Below are positions 1-7,739 of a stretch of DNA of 28,043 nt, piece after piece; the stretch's first letter is position 1, and the number at the start of each line of letters is the position of its first letter. Source of the DNA: Methylocaldum sp035627495 (GTDB taxonomy: Bacteria > Pseudomonadota > Gammaproteobacteria > Methylococcales > Methylococcaceae); assembly GCF_035627495.1 (NCBI RefSeq), contig NZ_DASPLO010000185.1, positions 1 to 28,043 on the forward strand, in the 5' to 3' direction. The notes below the pieces were generated by a model, which did no database searches, had not been told where the DNA came from, and worked only from the letters and a program-made list of their open reading frames with translations. The translations under genes were made by a program, and so were the position numbers.

Positions 1-141
1 GAGATGGTGATGCCGGGCGACAACGTCAAGGTCACGGTTAAATTGATCGCGCCGATCGCGATGGAGGAAGGCTTGCGCTTCGCCGTACGCGAAGGCGGTC
101 GGACCGTCGGGGCCGGTGTGGTGTCCAAGGTGTTGGAGTAA
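1..141 (+). CDS. tuf: Elongation factor Tu, C-terminal end (partial)
   Basis: The window opens inside a gene in frame 1 that ends with TAA at 139-141. The 46 visible residues begin EMVMPGDNVKVTVKLIAPIA and continue through EEGLRFAVREGGRTVGAGVV, which is the end of EF-Tu domain III. EF-Tu is the GTPase that brings aminoacyl-tRNA to the ribosomal A site in the cytoplasm. The GTPase domain lies outside the window. The GGAG just before the stop probably also serves as the ribosome binding site of rpsJ, which starts 4 nt after the stop. Confidence 0.97.
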   Translation, partial: EMVMPGDNVKVTVKLIAPIAMEEGLRFAVREGGRTVGAGVVSKVLE

Positions 142-145
142 TCCT

Positions 146-457
146 GTGCAGAAACAGCGAATCAGAATCCGTCTGAAGGCATTTGATCACCGATTGATTG
201 ATCAGTCTGCCAGTGAAATTGTTGAAACGGCAAAACGAACCGGCGCGCAAGTATTAGGCCCGATCCCTCTGCCGACTAAGAAAGAGCGCTACACCGTTCT
301 TATTTCACCGCACGTGAACAAAGATGCGCGTGACCAATACGAACTGAGGACTCATAAGCGCTTGATGGACATCATCGAGCCGACGGATAAAACGGTTGAT
401 GCTTTGATGAAGCTCGATCTGGCGGCCGGTGTAGATGTACAAATAAAGTTGAACTGA
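146..457 (+). CDS. rpsJ: 30S ribosomal protein S10 (NusE)
   Basis: A 103-residue protein, the usual length for S10, beginning with the typical RIRIRLKAFDHRLID and containing GPIPLPTKKERYTVL and the conserved HKRLMDIIEPT. S10 sits in the head of the 30S subunit and, as NusE, pairs with NusB in transcription antitermination. The start is GTG at 146: an ATG further upstream at 116 would add ten residues that read into the end of tuf and match nothing in S10. The binding site is the GGAG inside the last tuf codons. It is the first gene of the S10 operon, but there is no leader: only 4 nt separate it from the tuf stop. Confidence 0.96.
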   Translation: MQKQRIRIRLKAFDHRLIDQSASEIVETAKRTGAQVLGPIPLPTKKERYTVLISPHVNKDARDQYELRTHKRLMDIIEPTDKTVDALMKLDLAAGVDVQIKLN

Positions 458-476
458 CCTATTTTAGGAGCGATCG

Positions 477-1115
477 ATGGCGCTAGGTTTAGTGGGGCGG
501 AAGTGTGGTATGACTCGTATCTATATCGAAGACGGCTCCGCAGTGCCGGTTTCCGTCATCCATGTAGAGCCGAACCGCGTCGTGCAAATTAAGGCTGCGG
601 ATACTGACGGTTACCGAGCGATTCAGGTAACCGCTGGGGTTAAGAAAAGATCTCGTTTATCGAAACCCGAGTCCGGGCACTACGCTAAGGCCGGTGTCGA
701 TGCGGGGCGCGGACTGTGGGAATTTCGTCTGGGTGAGGCGGACGCGGCTACGTATTCGGTCGGTTCCGAACTGTGCGTGGATCTCTTTCAAGAGGGGCAG
801 TATGTTGACGTGCAGGGAACGAGTATCGGTAAAGGATTTGCTGGCGTAGTCAAACGCCACAGCTTTAGAACTCAAGATGCTACGCACGGCAACTCGCTTT
901 CACACCGTGCTCCCGGTTCCATCGGTCAAAACCAGACGCCGGGCCGGGTCTTCAAAGGTAAGCGGATGGCTGGACATCTTGGTAATGTCACGACAACCGT
1001 TCAAAGCCTTAAGGTGTGCGCGATTGATAAAGAGCGCTCGTTGTTGCTGATCAAAGGGGCTGTGCCGGGTGCTAAGGGTGGCGATGTCGTCGTTAGACCC
1101 GCTGTTAAGAAGTAA
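477..1115 (+). CDS. rplC: 50S ribosomal protein L3
   Basis: A 212-residue protein close to the usual 209. It starts MALGLVGRKCGMTRIY and carries the signature GQNQTPGRVFKGKRMAGHLG at about residues 146-165, whose first Gln region holds the methylated glutamine of enteric L3. L3 is an early-assembly 23S rRNA binder near the peptidyl transferase centre. A TAGGAG at 465-470 gives a good ribosome binding site for the ATG. It lies between rpsJ and rplD in the standard S10 operon order. Nothing is truncated. Confidence 0.97.
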   Translation: MALGLVGRKCGMTRIYIEDGSAVPVSVIHVEPNRVVQIKAADTDGYRAIQVTAGVKKRSRLSKPESGHYAKAGVDAGRGLWEFRLGEADAATYSVGSELCVDLFQEGQYVDVQGTSIGKGFAGVVKRHSFRTQDATHGNSLSHRAPGSIGQNQTPGRVFKGKRMAGHLGNVTTTVQSLKVCAIDKERSLLLIKGAVPGAKGGDVVVRPAVKK

Positions 1116-1125
1116 AGAGGATAAT

Positions 1126-1740
1126 ATGGGATTGCAGATTCCGTCGGCGATCGGCGGCGGTTCGTCGCTCGAAGTCTCTGAAACAGTGTTCGGGCGAGAC
1201 TATAATGATTCGCTTGTTCACCAGTTAGTAGTTGCTTATCTCGCTGGTGCGCGGTCCGGTACGAAGGCGCAAAAGACGCGTTCGGATGTGAGCGGCGGCG
1301 GCGCGAAACCGTGGCGACAAAAAGGCAGCGGCCGAGCGCGTGCCGGAACAACTCGAAGCCCCCTGTGGCGCACTGGCGGTGTCACTTTTGCCGCACGCCC
1401 CCGGTCTTACGATCAAAAGCTAAATAAGAAAATGTATCGGGCTGCCATGAGGGCCATTCTGTCGGAATTGCTACGTCAAGGCCGGCTTTTTGTTAGCGAT
1501 GACGTTTACCCGTCCGCGCCGAAGACGAAGGAATTTCTCAAAAAGCTCGAAGTCATGGGAGTGAATCGCGGGCTCGTGGTTACCGACGTAATCGATGAGA
1601 ATTTGTATTTGGCTGCACGGAATCTCCGCGATGTGGAGGTTTGTACGGCCAGTTCTGTAAATCCTGTGGCTCTTGTACATAGTGAACGGGTGATTTTGAC
1701 GTCACGGGCAGCCAAACAACTTGAGGTCGGCCTAACATGA
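1126..1740 (+). CDS. rplD: 50S ribosomal protein L4
   Basis: A 204-residue protein (family about 201). Residues 41-95 form the long basic loop of L4 (GARSGTKAQKTRSDVSGGG, then KPWRQKGSGRARAG and SPLWRTGGVTF) that lines the exit tunnel. The ATG at 1126 is preferred over an upstream in-frame start at 1069, which lies inside rplC; AGAGGATA just before it acts as the binding site. In enterobacteria L4 also represses its own operon through the S10 leader, but that leader is missing here. Its stop overlaps the rplW start (ATGA at 1737-1740), so the two are translationally coupled. Confidence 0.96.
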   Translation: MGLQIPSAIGGGSSLEVSETVFGRDYNDSLVHQLVVAYLAGARSGTKAQKTRSDVSGGGAKPWRQKGSGRARAGTTRSPLWRTGGVTFAARPRSYDQKLNKKMYRAAMRAILSELLRQGRLFVSDDVYPSAPKTKEFLKKLEVMGVNRGLVVTDVIDENLYLAARNLRDVEVCTASSVNPVALVHSERVILTSRAAKQLEVGLT

Positions 1741-2030
1741 GACAGTTAGAACTGATGAGCGTCATTGAGGCGCCTATTATTTCGGAAAAAACCACCTCGG
1801 CGGCCGAGAAGGCTCGGCGAATTGCCTTTCGTGTAAAGCGGACCGCAAGTAAACCACAGATTAAACAGGCGGTTGAGCTTTTGTTTAAGGTAGAGGTGGC
1901 ATCGGTTCATGTGTTGAATGTCGGTGGAAAGATAAAGCGGTCGGGGCGCTTCGTTGGTGAGCGATCGGATTGGAAAAAGGCATACGTGAAATTAAAGTCG
2001 GGATTCGATATCGATCTGTCCGTTGCGTAG
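1737..2030 (+). CDS. rplW: 50S ribosomal protein L23
   Basis: A 97-residue protein, near the usual 100. The N-terminal motif VIEAPIISEKTT holds the conserved Glu of the tunnel-exit surface where trigger factor and SRP dock. The body includes the lysine and arginine-rich IAFRVKRTASKPQIKQAVE and the VHVLNVGGKIKR segment typical of L23. The start ATG overlaps the rplD stop. A 45-nt gap follows before rplB, the longest inside the S10 group up to that point. Confidence 0.95.
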   Translation: MRQLELMSVIEAPIISEKTTSAAEKARRIAFRVKRTASKPQIKQAVELLFKVEVASVHVLNVGGKIKRSGRFVGERSDWKKAYVKLKSGFDIDLSVA

Positions 2031-2075
2031 GAAAACGACGGCACATTGAATAGAAATTAACTGCGGGAATATCAG

Positions 2076-2903
2076 ATGGCGCTTATAAAATCGAAACCGA
2101 CGTCGGCTGGCTCTCGGTTTGTGGTTCGGGTACGAACCGGTGGTCTTCATAAAGGGAAGCCTCACGCGGGGCTTATCGAAAAGAAAACGAGGAGCTCCGG
2201 TCGAAATAACCAAGGACGGGTAACGACCCGCCATAAGGGTGGCGGGCATAAAAAGTTCTACCGAATCGTCGATTTTAAGCGCGATAAGTTGGACATCCCG
2301 GGTAGAGTCGAGCGAATCGAGTATGATCCAAATCGCACCGCACATATCGCACTCATCCTTTACAAGGATGGGGAGCGCCGCTACATAATTGCTCCAAAGG
2401 GTATTAGTGCCGGGAATGAGGTGGTGTCGTCCGAATATGCGCCAATTCGCGCGGGAAATTGCCTCCCGATCCGAAATATCCCAATTGGTTCGCTTATCCA
2501 TTGTATAGAACTCAAGCCTGGCAAAGGCGCTCAACTAGTGCGGAGCGGGGGTGCATCGGCTCAGCTTGTCGCGAGAGAAGGTGCATATGCCACGATCCGC
2601 CTGAGGTCAAGCGAGATGCGGAAAGTGCTCGTCGATTGTAAGGCGGTGATTGGCGAGGTTTCAAATCATGAGCACAACTTAATTTCTCTGGGCAAGGCGG
2701 GTGCTACGCGTTGGCGGGGCGTTCGACCCACCGTCCGTGGTGTGGCGATGAATCCCGTCGACCATCCGCATGGCGGTGGTGAAGGAAGGACTTCAGGCGG
2801 TAGACACCCAGTGTCACCTTGGGGTACGCCCACTAAAGGATACAAGACCCGAAACAATAAACGCACTGACGCAATGATCGTGCGGGGTCGTAAGCAAAAA
2901 TAG
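2076..2903 (+). CDS. rplB: 50S ribosomal protein L2
   Basis: A 275-residue protein (usual 273). It contains GRNNQGRVTTRHKGGGHKK near residue 43, the SH3-like middle region and the C-terminal NPVDHPHGGGEGRTSGG with the conserved histidine implicated in peptidyl transferase and subunit association. L2 is one of the most conserved 23S rRNA binding proteins. The ATG at 2076 is preceded by a modest GGGAA. The order rplW-rplB-rpsS is standard. No lesion is seen. Confidence 0.97.
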   Translation: MALIKSKPTSAGSRFVVRVRTGGLHKGKPHAGLIEKKTRSSGRNNQGRVTTRHKGGGHKKFYRIVDFKRDKLDIPGRVERIEYDPNRTAHIALILYKDGERRYIIAPKGISAGNEVVSSEYAPIRAGNCLPIRNIPIGSLIHCIELKPGKGAQLVRSGGASAQLVAREGAYATIRLRSSEMRKVLVDCKAVIGEVSNHEHNLISLGKAGATRWRGVRPTVRGVAMNPVDHPHGGGEGRTSGGRHPVSPWGTPTKGYKTRNNKRTDAMIVRGRKQK

Positions 2904-2921
2904 ACATGAGAGGTAGAAAAC

Positions 2922-3194
2922 GTGCCACGCTCGATTAAGAAGGGACCGTTTGTCGATTATCACCTGCTGAAAAAAGTAGCAGAGGTAGGTCAGTCAGGCG
3001 CGAAAAAGCCCATAAAGACTTGGTCCCGACGTTCGATGATTATTCCGGACATGATTGGTTACACCTTGGCAGTCCATAACGGCCGCCAACATGTTCCGGT
3101 GCTCGTTACGGACAACATGGTAGGACACAAGCTCGGCGAGTTCGCCCCCACTCGGACGTATAAAGGCCATCAAGCCGATAAGAAGACTAAATAA
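2922..3194 (+). CDS. rpsS: 30S ribosomal protein S19
   Basis: A 90-residue protein starting at GTG (2922), reading MPRSIKKGPFVDYHLLKKV, the classic S19 N-terminus. Later motifs are TWSRRSMIIPDMIGYTLAVH and VGHKLGEFAPTRTYKGH. S19 binds 16S rRNA in the 30S head with S13 close to the A-site tRNA. GAGAGGTAG upstream is the binding site. GTG is accepted as the start because the homologous N-terminus begins exactly there. Confidence 0.97.
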   Translation: MPRSIKKGPFVDYHLLKKVAEVGQSGAKKPIKTWSRRSMIIPDMIGYTLAVHNGRQHVPVLVTDNMVGHKLGEFAPTRTYKGHQADKKTK

Positions 3195-3209
3195 TCGAGG
3201 CGGTAAGAA

Positions 3210-3545
3210 ATGGCAACAGTAGCGAAGCTTAACAATATGCGTGTATCCGCCCAAAAATGTAGGCTGGTGGCGGATCAAATCCGGGGGCTCAAGGTTGACA
3301 AAGCGATTGACCTGCTCGCGTATAGCACGAAGAAGTCGGCGCGAATTCTAAAAAAGGTGCTCGAGTCCGCTATAGCGAACGCCGAACACAACGACGGGGC
3401 CGACGTAGACGAGTTATTAGTTAGTGCAGTTGAAGTGGCCGAGGGGCCTAGTATGAAGCGCATGTCGCCGCGTGCAAAAGGGCGTGCCAATCGCATTCTC
3501 AAGCGCACATGTCACATCACGATTCACGTCTCAGAGCATCGATAA
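3210..3545 (+). CDS. rplV: 50S ribosomal protein L22
   Basis: A 111-residue protein (usual 110). It shows the L22 core VSAQKCRLVADQIRGLKVDKA and the extended beta-hairpin around residues 80-100 (EGPSMKRMSPRAKGRANRI) that reaches into the exit tunnel and is a known site of macrolide resistance changes; no insertion or deletion is visible in it. The binding site GAGGCGG lies upstream of the ATG. Gene order between rpsS and rpsC is standard. Confidence 0.96.
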   Translation: MATVAKLNNMRVSAQKCRLVADQIRGLKVDKAIDLLAYSTKKSARILKKVLESAIANAEHNDGADVDELLVSAVEVAEGPSMKRMSPRAKGRANRILKRTCHITIHVSEHR

Positions 3546-3554
3546 AGGATATTT

Positions 3555-4226
3555 ATGGGGCAGAAAGTTCATCCGACCGGAATTCGGCTCGGCTATATCA
3601 AAGACTGGACTTCCCGCTGGTACGCGGCCAGTAAGGATTATCCGGGTTTTCTTTTTAATGACTTAAAAGTCCGGGAGTTCTTGAAAAAAAGGCTTGGGCA
3701 CGCGTCCATCAGCCGCATTCAAATTAACCGGCCGGCAAATAATGCTCACATTACTATCCATACTGCACGACCCGGTCTGGTAATCGGAAAGAAGGGCGAG
3801 GATATCGATGCGCTCCGAAGAGAAGTATCATCGATGATGGGTATTCCCGTTCAGGTCAGCGTCGAGGAGATCCGAAAACCTGAGCTTGACGCGCAGCTTG
3901 TGGCTGAAGGGGTTGCTCAGCAATTAGAGAAGCGAATCATGTTCCGCCGGGCCATGAAGCGCGCCGTGACCAATACGCTTCGTCTTGGAGCAGGGGGCGT
4001 AAAGATTAATGTAAGCGGACGACTCAATGGAGCTGAAATTGCGCGTAGCGAATGGTACCGGGAAGGGCGAGTGCCGCTCCATACCTTCCGCGCCGATATC
4101 GACTACGGCTTCGCAGAAGCGAAGACGACATACGGCGTTATCGGGGTGAAGGTCTGGATTTTTAAGGGTGAGGTTTTTTCAACCGCAGAAAGCGAAGGTA
4201 AAAGTGTCGCTTCATCTGAGGTATAA
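3555..4226 (+). CDS. rpsC: 30S ribosomal protein S3
   Basis: A 223-residue protein, slightly shorter than the E. coli 233 because the C-terminal tail is short. It starts MGQKVHPTGIRLGYIKDW, has the KH type 2 RNA-binding loop with GKKG in LVIGKKGEDIDALRREV near residue 77, and the C-terminal domain with GGVKINVSGRLNGAEIARSE. S3 forms part of the mRNA entry tunnel with helicase function. AAAGGA lies before the ATG. A 16-nt gap leads to rplP. Confidence 0.97.
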   Translation: MGQKVHPTGIRLGYIKDWTSRWYAASKDYPGFLFNDLKVREFLKKRLGHASISRIQINRPANNAHITIHTARPGLVIGKKGEDIDALRREVSSMMGIPVQVSVEEIRKPELDAQLVAEGVAQQLEKRIMFRRAMKRAVTNTLRLGAGGVKINVSGRLNGAEIARSEWYREGRVPLHTFRADIDYGFAEAKTTYGVIGVKVWIFKGEVFSTAESEGKSVASSEV

Positions 4227-4242
4227 CTGGGGCTAGTCTACC

Positions 4243-4656
4243 ATGTTGCAGCCGAAGAGAACTAAATTTAGAAAACAGCACAAAGGTAGAAACACCGGTT
4301 TAGCCAATAAAGGCAATCGGGTTAGTTTCGGCGAATTCGGTTTGAAGGCCGTGGAGCGCGGACGGATTACCGCAAGGCAGGTTGAGGCCGCGCGGCGAGC
4401 TATCACGCGACATGTCAAGCGCGGCGGGAAAATGTGGATTCGTATATTTCCCGACAAGCCCATATCCAAAAAGCCCTTGGAAGTTCGTATGGGAAGCGGA
4501 AAAGGTAGTGTAGAATACTGGGTTGCAGAAGTGAAGCCGGGCACGATGCTGTATGAGCTTGAGGGAGTAAGTGAAGAGTTGGCGCGCGAGGCGTTTGGTC
4601 TTGCGGCCGCAAAGCTCCCTGTTAGAACAACGTTTTCGTTTCGGACGGTAATGTAA
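4243..4656 (+). CDS. rplP: 50S ribosomal protein L16
   Basis: A 137-residue protein (usual 136). It starts MLQPKRTKFRKQHKGRNTG and contains IFPDKPISKKPLEVRMGSGK, including the arginine that is hydroxylated by YcfD-type oxygenases in E. coli, and EELAREAFGLAAAKLPVRT. L16 lies at the A-site and helps position tRNA. Its TAA overlaps the rpmC ATG by one base (TAATG at 4654-4658), a sign of coupled translation. Confidence 0.97.
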   Translation: MLQPKRTKFRKQHKGRNTGLANKGNRVSFGEFGLKAVERGRITARQVEAARRAITRHVKRGGKMWIRIFPDKPISKKPLEVRMGSGKGSVEYWVAEVKPGTMLYELEGVSEELAREAFGLAAAKLPVRTTFSFRTVM

Positions 4657-4850
4657 TGAAAGCCAGTGAACTTAGATCGAAAACTGAAAGCGAGCTCAAA
4701 GAGTTGGTGCTCGAGCTACACCTGGAGCGCTTCAATCTTAGAATGCAAAAGGGAACAGGACAATTGAGCAAGCCCGACCAGTTGCGTGGCATTAGGCGAG
4801 ATATCGCTAGAGTAAACACGGTCTTGACGGAAAAGAGCGCCTCAGTATGA
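4656..4850 (+). CDS. rpmC: 50S ribosomal protein L29
   Basis: A 64-residue, largely helical protein (usual 63) starting MKASELRSKTESELKELV with the L29 signature LRMQKGTGQLSKPDQLRGIRR cut here into its conserved parts: FNLRMQKGTGQL and IRRDIARVNTVL. L29 sits next to L23 at the tunnel exit. It overlaps rplP by one base and rpsQ by 4 nt (ATGA at 4847-4850), so the three are probably translated as a coupled set. Confidence 0.95.
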   Translation: MKASELRSKTESELKELVLELHLERFNLRMQKGTGQLSKPDQLRGIRRDIARVNTVLTEKSASV

Positions 4851-5107
4851 GCGAAGCAGATAAGGTATCCCGTACGATAACGGGAAGGGTTAGTAGCTCG
4901 AAGATGGACAAAACCATAACGGTAATGATTGAGCGTATTGTTTCGCACCCGGTTTATGGGAAATTTGTTCGTAGAACGAGCAAGGTATTAGCTCACGACG
5001 AAAACAACGAGTGCGTTGATGGTGATATCGTGGTTGTTTCTTCTTCCCGCCCGCTGTCCAAGAAAAAGGTTTGGAAGCTGGACAGAATAGTAGAGCGCGC
5101 GAAGTGA
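4847..5107 (+). CDS. rpsQ: 30S ribosomal protein S17
   Basis: An 86-residue OB-fold protein (usual 84). Signature motifs are TGRVSSSKMDKTITVMIER and HPVYGKFVRRTSKVLAHDE; the C-terminus has SRPLSKKKVWKLDRIVE. S17 is a primary 16S rRNA binder in the 30S body. The ATG overlaps the rpmC stop. It is the last gene of the S10 operon; a 40-nt gap with no clear promoter or terminator leads to rplN. Confidence 0.96.
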   Translation: MSEADKVSRTITGRVSSSKMDKTITVMIERIVSHPVYGKFVRRTSKVLAHDENNECVDGDIVVVSSSRPLSKKKVWKLDRIVERAK

Positions 5108-5147
5108 CACCGGCAGGCGCAATGGCAATAAATAAGGGGTATCGAAG

Positions 5148-5516
5148 ATGATTCAGATGCAAAGCAACCTGGATGTGGCGGACAATAGCGGCGCTAAAAA
5201 GGTTATGTGCATCAAGGTGCTAGGCGGCTCGCATCGTAGGTATGCAAACATCGGCGACATCATCAAGGTAAGTGTTAAAGACGCCATTCCGCGCGGTCGC
5301 GTAAAAAAAGGCGAAGTTTACAACGCAGTAGTTGTAAGAACCAGAAAAGGTGTGCGTCGTACGGATGGGTCGGTTGTTCGGTTCGATGGCAATGCAGCAG
5401 TGTTGCTTAACAATCAGCACCAGCCTATCGGCACACGTATTTTCGGGCCCGTTACGCGAGAATTGCGATCGGAGAAGTTCATGAAGATCATTTCGCTTGC
5501 ACCCGAAGTGCTTTAA
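5148..5516 (+). CDS. rplN: 50S ribosomal protein L14
   Basis: A 122-residue protein (usual 122-123) starting MIQMQSNLDVADNSGAKKV and carrying GDIIKVSVKDAIPRGRVKKG and the FDGNAAVLLNNQHQPIGTRI signature, ending with the L14 RELRSEKFMKIISLAPEVL. L14 binds 23S rRNA and forms intersubunit bridges with the 30S subunit; the RsfS silencing factor docks on it. AAGGGG precedes the start. It opens the spc group of genes. Confidence 0.96.
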   Translation: MIQMQSNLDVADNSGAKKVMCIKVLGGSHRRYANIGDIIKVSVKDAIPRGRVKKGEVYNAVVVRTRKGVRRTDGSVVRFDGNAAVLLNNQHQPIGTRIFGPVTRELRSEKFMKIISLAPEVL

Positions 5517-5532
5517 CGAGGAGCGTTCCGTT

Positions 5533-5850
5533 ATGCGAAAGATTAAGAAAGGCGATCAAGTCGTTGTGCTCACCGGCAAGGACAAGGGGAAGCGGGGGGT
5601 GGTGTTGGCGGTCCCAGTGGATGACCGGGTTGTAGTCGAGGGAGTCAACTTGGTTCGGAAGCATCAGCGGCCGGTTCCGATGAGAGGGATAAACGGCGGC
5701 ATTGTGGAAAAGGCTATGTCGATTCACCTGTCAAACGTGGCGCTACATAATCCGGCGACGGGTAAAGCTGATAAAGTGGGCTTTAGGCTTTTGGCCGACG
5801 GCAGAAAGGTTCGTTATTTCAAGTCCACAAACGAAGTTATTGACGTTTGA
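5533..5850 (+). CDS. rplX: 50S ribosomal protein L24
   Basis: A 105-residue protein (usual 104) with the KOW motif at its N-terminus: MRKIKKGDQVVVLTGKDKG followed by KRGVVLAV. The ATG at 5533 is chosen over an upstream in-frame ATG at 5497 inside rplN, because L24 homologues begin at MRKIKKGD; ACGAGGAGCG at 5516-5525 is a good binding site. L24 is an assembly initiator of the 50S subunit and lies at the tunnel exit. Confidence 0.95.
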   Translation: MRKIKKGDQVVVLTGKDKGKRGVVLAVPVDDRVVVEGVNLVRKHQRPVPMRGINGGIVEKAMSIHLSNVALHNPATGKADKVGFRLLADGRKVRYFKSTNEVIDV

Positions 5851-5867
5851 TTTGGCAGAAAACAATT

Positions 5868-6407
5868 ATGGCTAGGCTTCAATCTATTTACAAAGATCAG
5901 GTAGTTCCTGAGCTGACCAAGCGATTCAACTATAAGTCGGCAATGCAAGTTCCGCGACTAAAGAAAATAACCCTGAATATGGGGGTTGGTGAAGCCGTGG
6001 CCGACAAAAAAATACTCCAGAACGCGATGGATGATCTTCAAAAGATCTCCGGCCAAAAGCCTATTATTACGATTTCTAGGAAATCAATCGCAGGATTTAA
6101 GATCAGGGAGGGGATGCCAATAGGCTGCAAAGTCACCTTACGTCGCGATAGGATGTACGAATTTTTAGATCGGCTTATCAGTATCGCCATACCCCGAATT
6201 CGGGACTTTCGTGGATTGAGTCCAAGATCTTTTGACGGTCGGGGAAACTATAGTATGGGTGTCAAGGAGCAGATTATTTTTCCTGAGATTGATTACGACA
6301 AAATCGATGCCATACGCGGCATTGATGTAACGATTACTACCTCTGCTGCCAGCGACCAAGAAGCGCGTGCGTTGCTGGAGCAATTCAAGTTTCCGTTTAG
6401 AACTTAG
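5868..6407 (+). CDS. rplE: 50S ribosomal protein L5
   Basis: A 179-residue protein, the family length. It has the N-terminal MARLQSIYKDQVVPELTKRF, the LNMGVGEAVADKKIL motif, and SRKSIAGFKIREGMPIGCK and RDFRGLSPRSFDGRGNYSMG. L5 binds 5S rRNA with L18 and contacts S13 and P-site tRNA. The ATG at 5868 is chosen over 5847 because homologues start MARL. In E. coli the regulatory target of S8 lies around the start of this gene; no equivalent hairpin was recognised by eye. Confidence 0.96.
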   Translation: MARLQSIYKDQVVPELTKRFNYKSAMQVPRLKKITLNMGVGEAVADKKILQNAMDDLQKISGQKPIITISRKSIAGFKIREGMPIGCKVTLRRDRMYEFLDRLISIAIPRIRDFRGLSPRSFDGRGNYSMGVKEQIIFPEIDYDKIDAIRGIDVTITTSAASDQEARALLEQFKFPFRT

Positions 6408-6416
6408 GGAAGGCCG

Positions 6417-6722
6417 ATGGCGAAAAAATCGATGATTGCGCGTGAGAAGAAGCGGGAAGCGCTTGTCAATAAGCATTATAAAAAGCGAACCGCCTTAAAG
6501 GCTATTGTCCAGAGCGTCTCTGCGACGGACGAAGAGAAATACCAGGCTCAGCTTAAGCTCCAGCAGCTTCCGAGGGACGCGTCGCCGTCACGCCTCCACA
6601 ATCGCTGCAGTCTTACCGGCCGGCCTCACGGATTCTATAGGAAGTTTGGTCTCGGGCGGAATAAGCTGCGTGAGTCGGTTATGCGGGGCGATGTCCCGGG
6701 CGTGACCAAGGCGAGCTGGTAA
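6417..6722 (+). CDS. rpsN: 30S ribosomal protein S14 (zinc-independent type)
   Basis: A 101-residue protein, the length of the long zinc-free S14 found in most Proteobacteria. It starts MAKKSMIAREKKREALVNK and has the C-terminal RLHNRCSLTGRPHGFYRKFG. Only one cysteine sits where the short zinc form has a CXXC pair, so it is a C-minus type. S14 assembles late into the 30S head. GGAAGG is the binding site. A 60-nt gap follows before rpsH. Confidence 0.96.
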   Translation: MAKKSMIAREKKREALVNKHYKKRTALKAIVQSVSATDEEKYQAQLKLQQLPRDASPSRLHNRCSLTGRPHGFYRKFGLGRNKLRESVMRGDVPGVTKASW

Positions 6723-6782
6723 AGTTGATCCATTGGGCTCGGCGCTCGCGAGCTGAACCGTTTTGTTTACGGAGAATTTGAA

Positions 6783-7178
6783 ATGAGTATGACTGATCCG
6801 TTGGCTGATATGATTATCCGTATAAGAAACGGGCAAGCCGCGGGAAAAAGCGAAGTTGTTATGCCGTCGTCGAACGTCAAATCGGCAGTGTGCCGCGTGT
6901 TGAAAGACGAGGGCTATATTTTGGATTATCGGGTAAGTCAGCATCAAAGCAAGATAGAGCTGTGCGTAGTTCTTAAGTATTACAAGGGACAACCTGTGAT
7001 CGAGCAGTTTGAGCGCGTTAGCAAGCCGGGTCGCCGCATATATCGATCTAAGAATAAGCTTCCTGCAGTTTTGGGAGGATTAGGGACGGCGATTGTGTCG
7101 ACCTCGAAAGGGGTTATGACAGACAAGGAGGCGAGAGAGAGCGGTCATGGTGGCGAAGTTCTCTGTCTAGTGTCTTAA
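6783..7178 (+). CDS. rpsH: 30S ribosomal protein S8
   Basis: A 131-residue protein (usual 130) starting MSMTDPLADMIIRIRNGQA, with the C-terminal rRNA-binding motif STSKGVMTDKEARESGHGGE. S8 is a primary 16S rRNA binder in the central domain and, in enterobacteria, the translational repressor of the spc operon. ACGGAGAA upstream is a strong binding site. The 60-nt upstream gap contains a weak 5-bp hairpin (GCTCG/CGAGC at 6737-6741 and 6749-6753). Confidence 0.96.
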   Translation: MSMTDPLADMIIRIRNGQAAGKSEVVMPSSNVKSAVCRVLKDEGYILDYRVSQHQSKIELCVVLKYYKGQPVIEQFERVSKPGRRIYRSKNKLPAVLGGLGTAIVSTSKGVMTDKEARESGHGGEVLCLVS

Positions 7179-7198
7179 TCGAGCATAGAGACTTATCA

Positions 7199-7732
7199 AT
7201 GTCCAGAATAGCAAAAAATCCAATTGCTCTGCCAAAAGGGGTTGAAGCGAACATCTCCGGCGGCCAAATAACGGTGAAAGGTTCTAACGGCACGCTGACT
7301 CGGAATTTGAGCCCGAAAGTCGAGGTTCAGATCGCAGAAGGCTTGATATCGATCGTGGCAGACAAGACTGACAAGCAGGCGAATGCCTTGGCAGGTAGCA
7401 CGCGTGCGAACATTGCCAATATGGTTACGGGTGTGAGTGCTGGTTTTGCTCGGAAGCTAACGATGGTTGGCGTTGGGTATAGAGCACAAGCCAAGGGTGA
7501 CGTTCTGAGCTTGTCGTTGGGGTTTTCTCATCCCGTCGAACTCACGGCCCCTCAAGGTATAACAATAGAGACGCCGTCACAAACGGAAATCGTAGTGAAA
7601 GGCTGCGATAAGCAAAGAGTGGGTCAGGTTGCTGCCGACATAAGGGCTTATCGCCCTCCGGAGCCCTATAAAGGGAAAGGCGTTCGGTACTCGGACGAGG
7701 AAATCGTCAGAAAAGAAGCGAAAAAGAAGTAG
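7199..7732 (+). CDS. rplF: 50S ribosomal protein L6
   Basis: A 177-residue protein, the family length, with two related domains. It starts MSRIAKNPIALPKGVEANI, has VGVGYRAQAKGDVLSLSLGF in the middle and the C-terminal signature RPPEPYKGKGVRYSDE. L6 binds 23S rRNA near the sarcin-ricin loop and the factor-binding site. The ribosome binding site is weak (CATAGAGA). Seven bases separate its stop from the preferred rplR ATG. Confidence 0.96.
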   Translation: MSRIAKNPIALPKGVEANISGGQITVKGSNGTLTRNLSPKVEVQIAEGLISIVADKTDKQANALAGSTRANIANMVTGVSAGFARKLTMVGVGYRAQAKGDVLSLSLGFSHPVELTAPQGITIETPSQTEIVVKGCDKQRVGQVAADIRAYRPPEPYKGKGVRYSDEEIVRKEAKKK

Positions 7733-7739
7733 GTGATTG

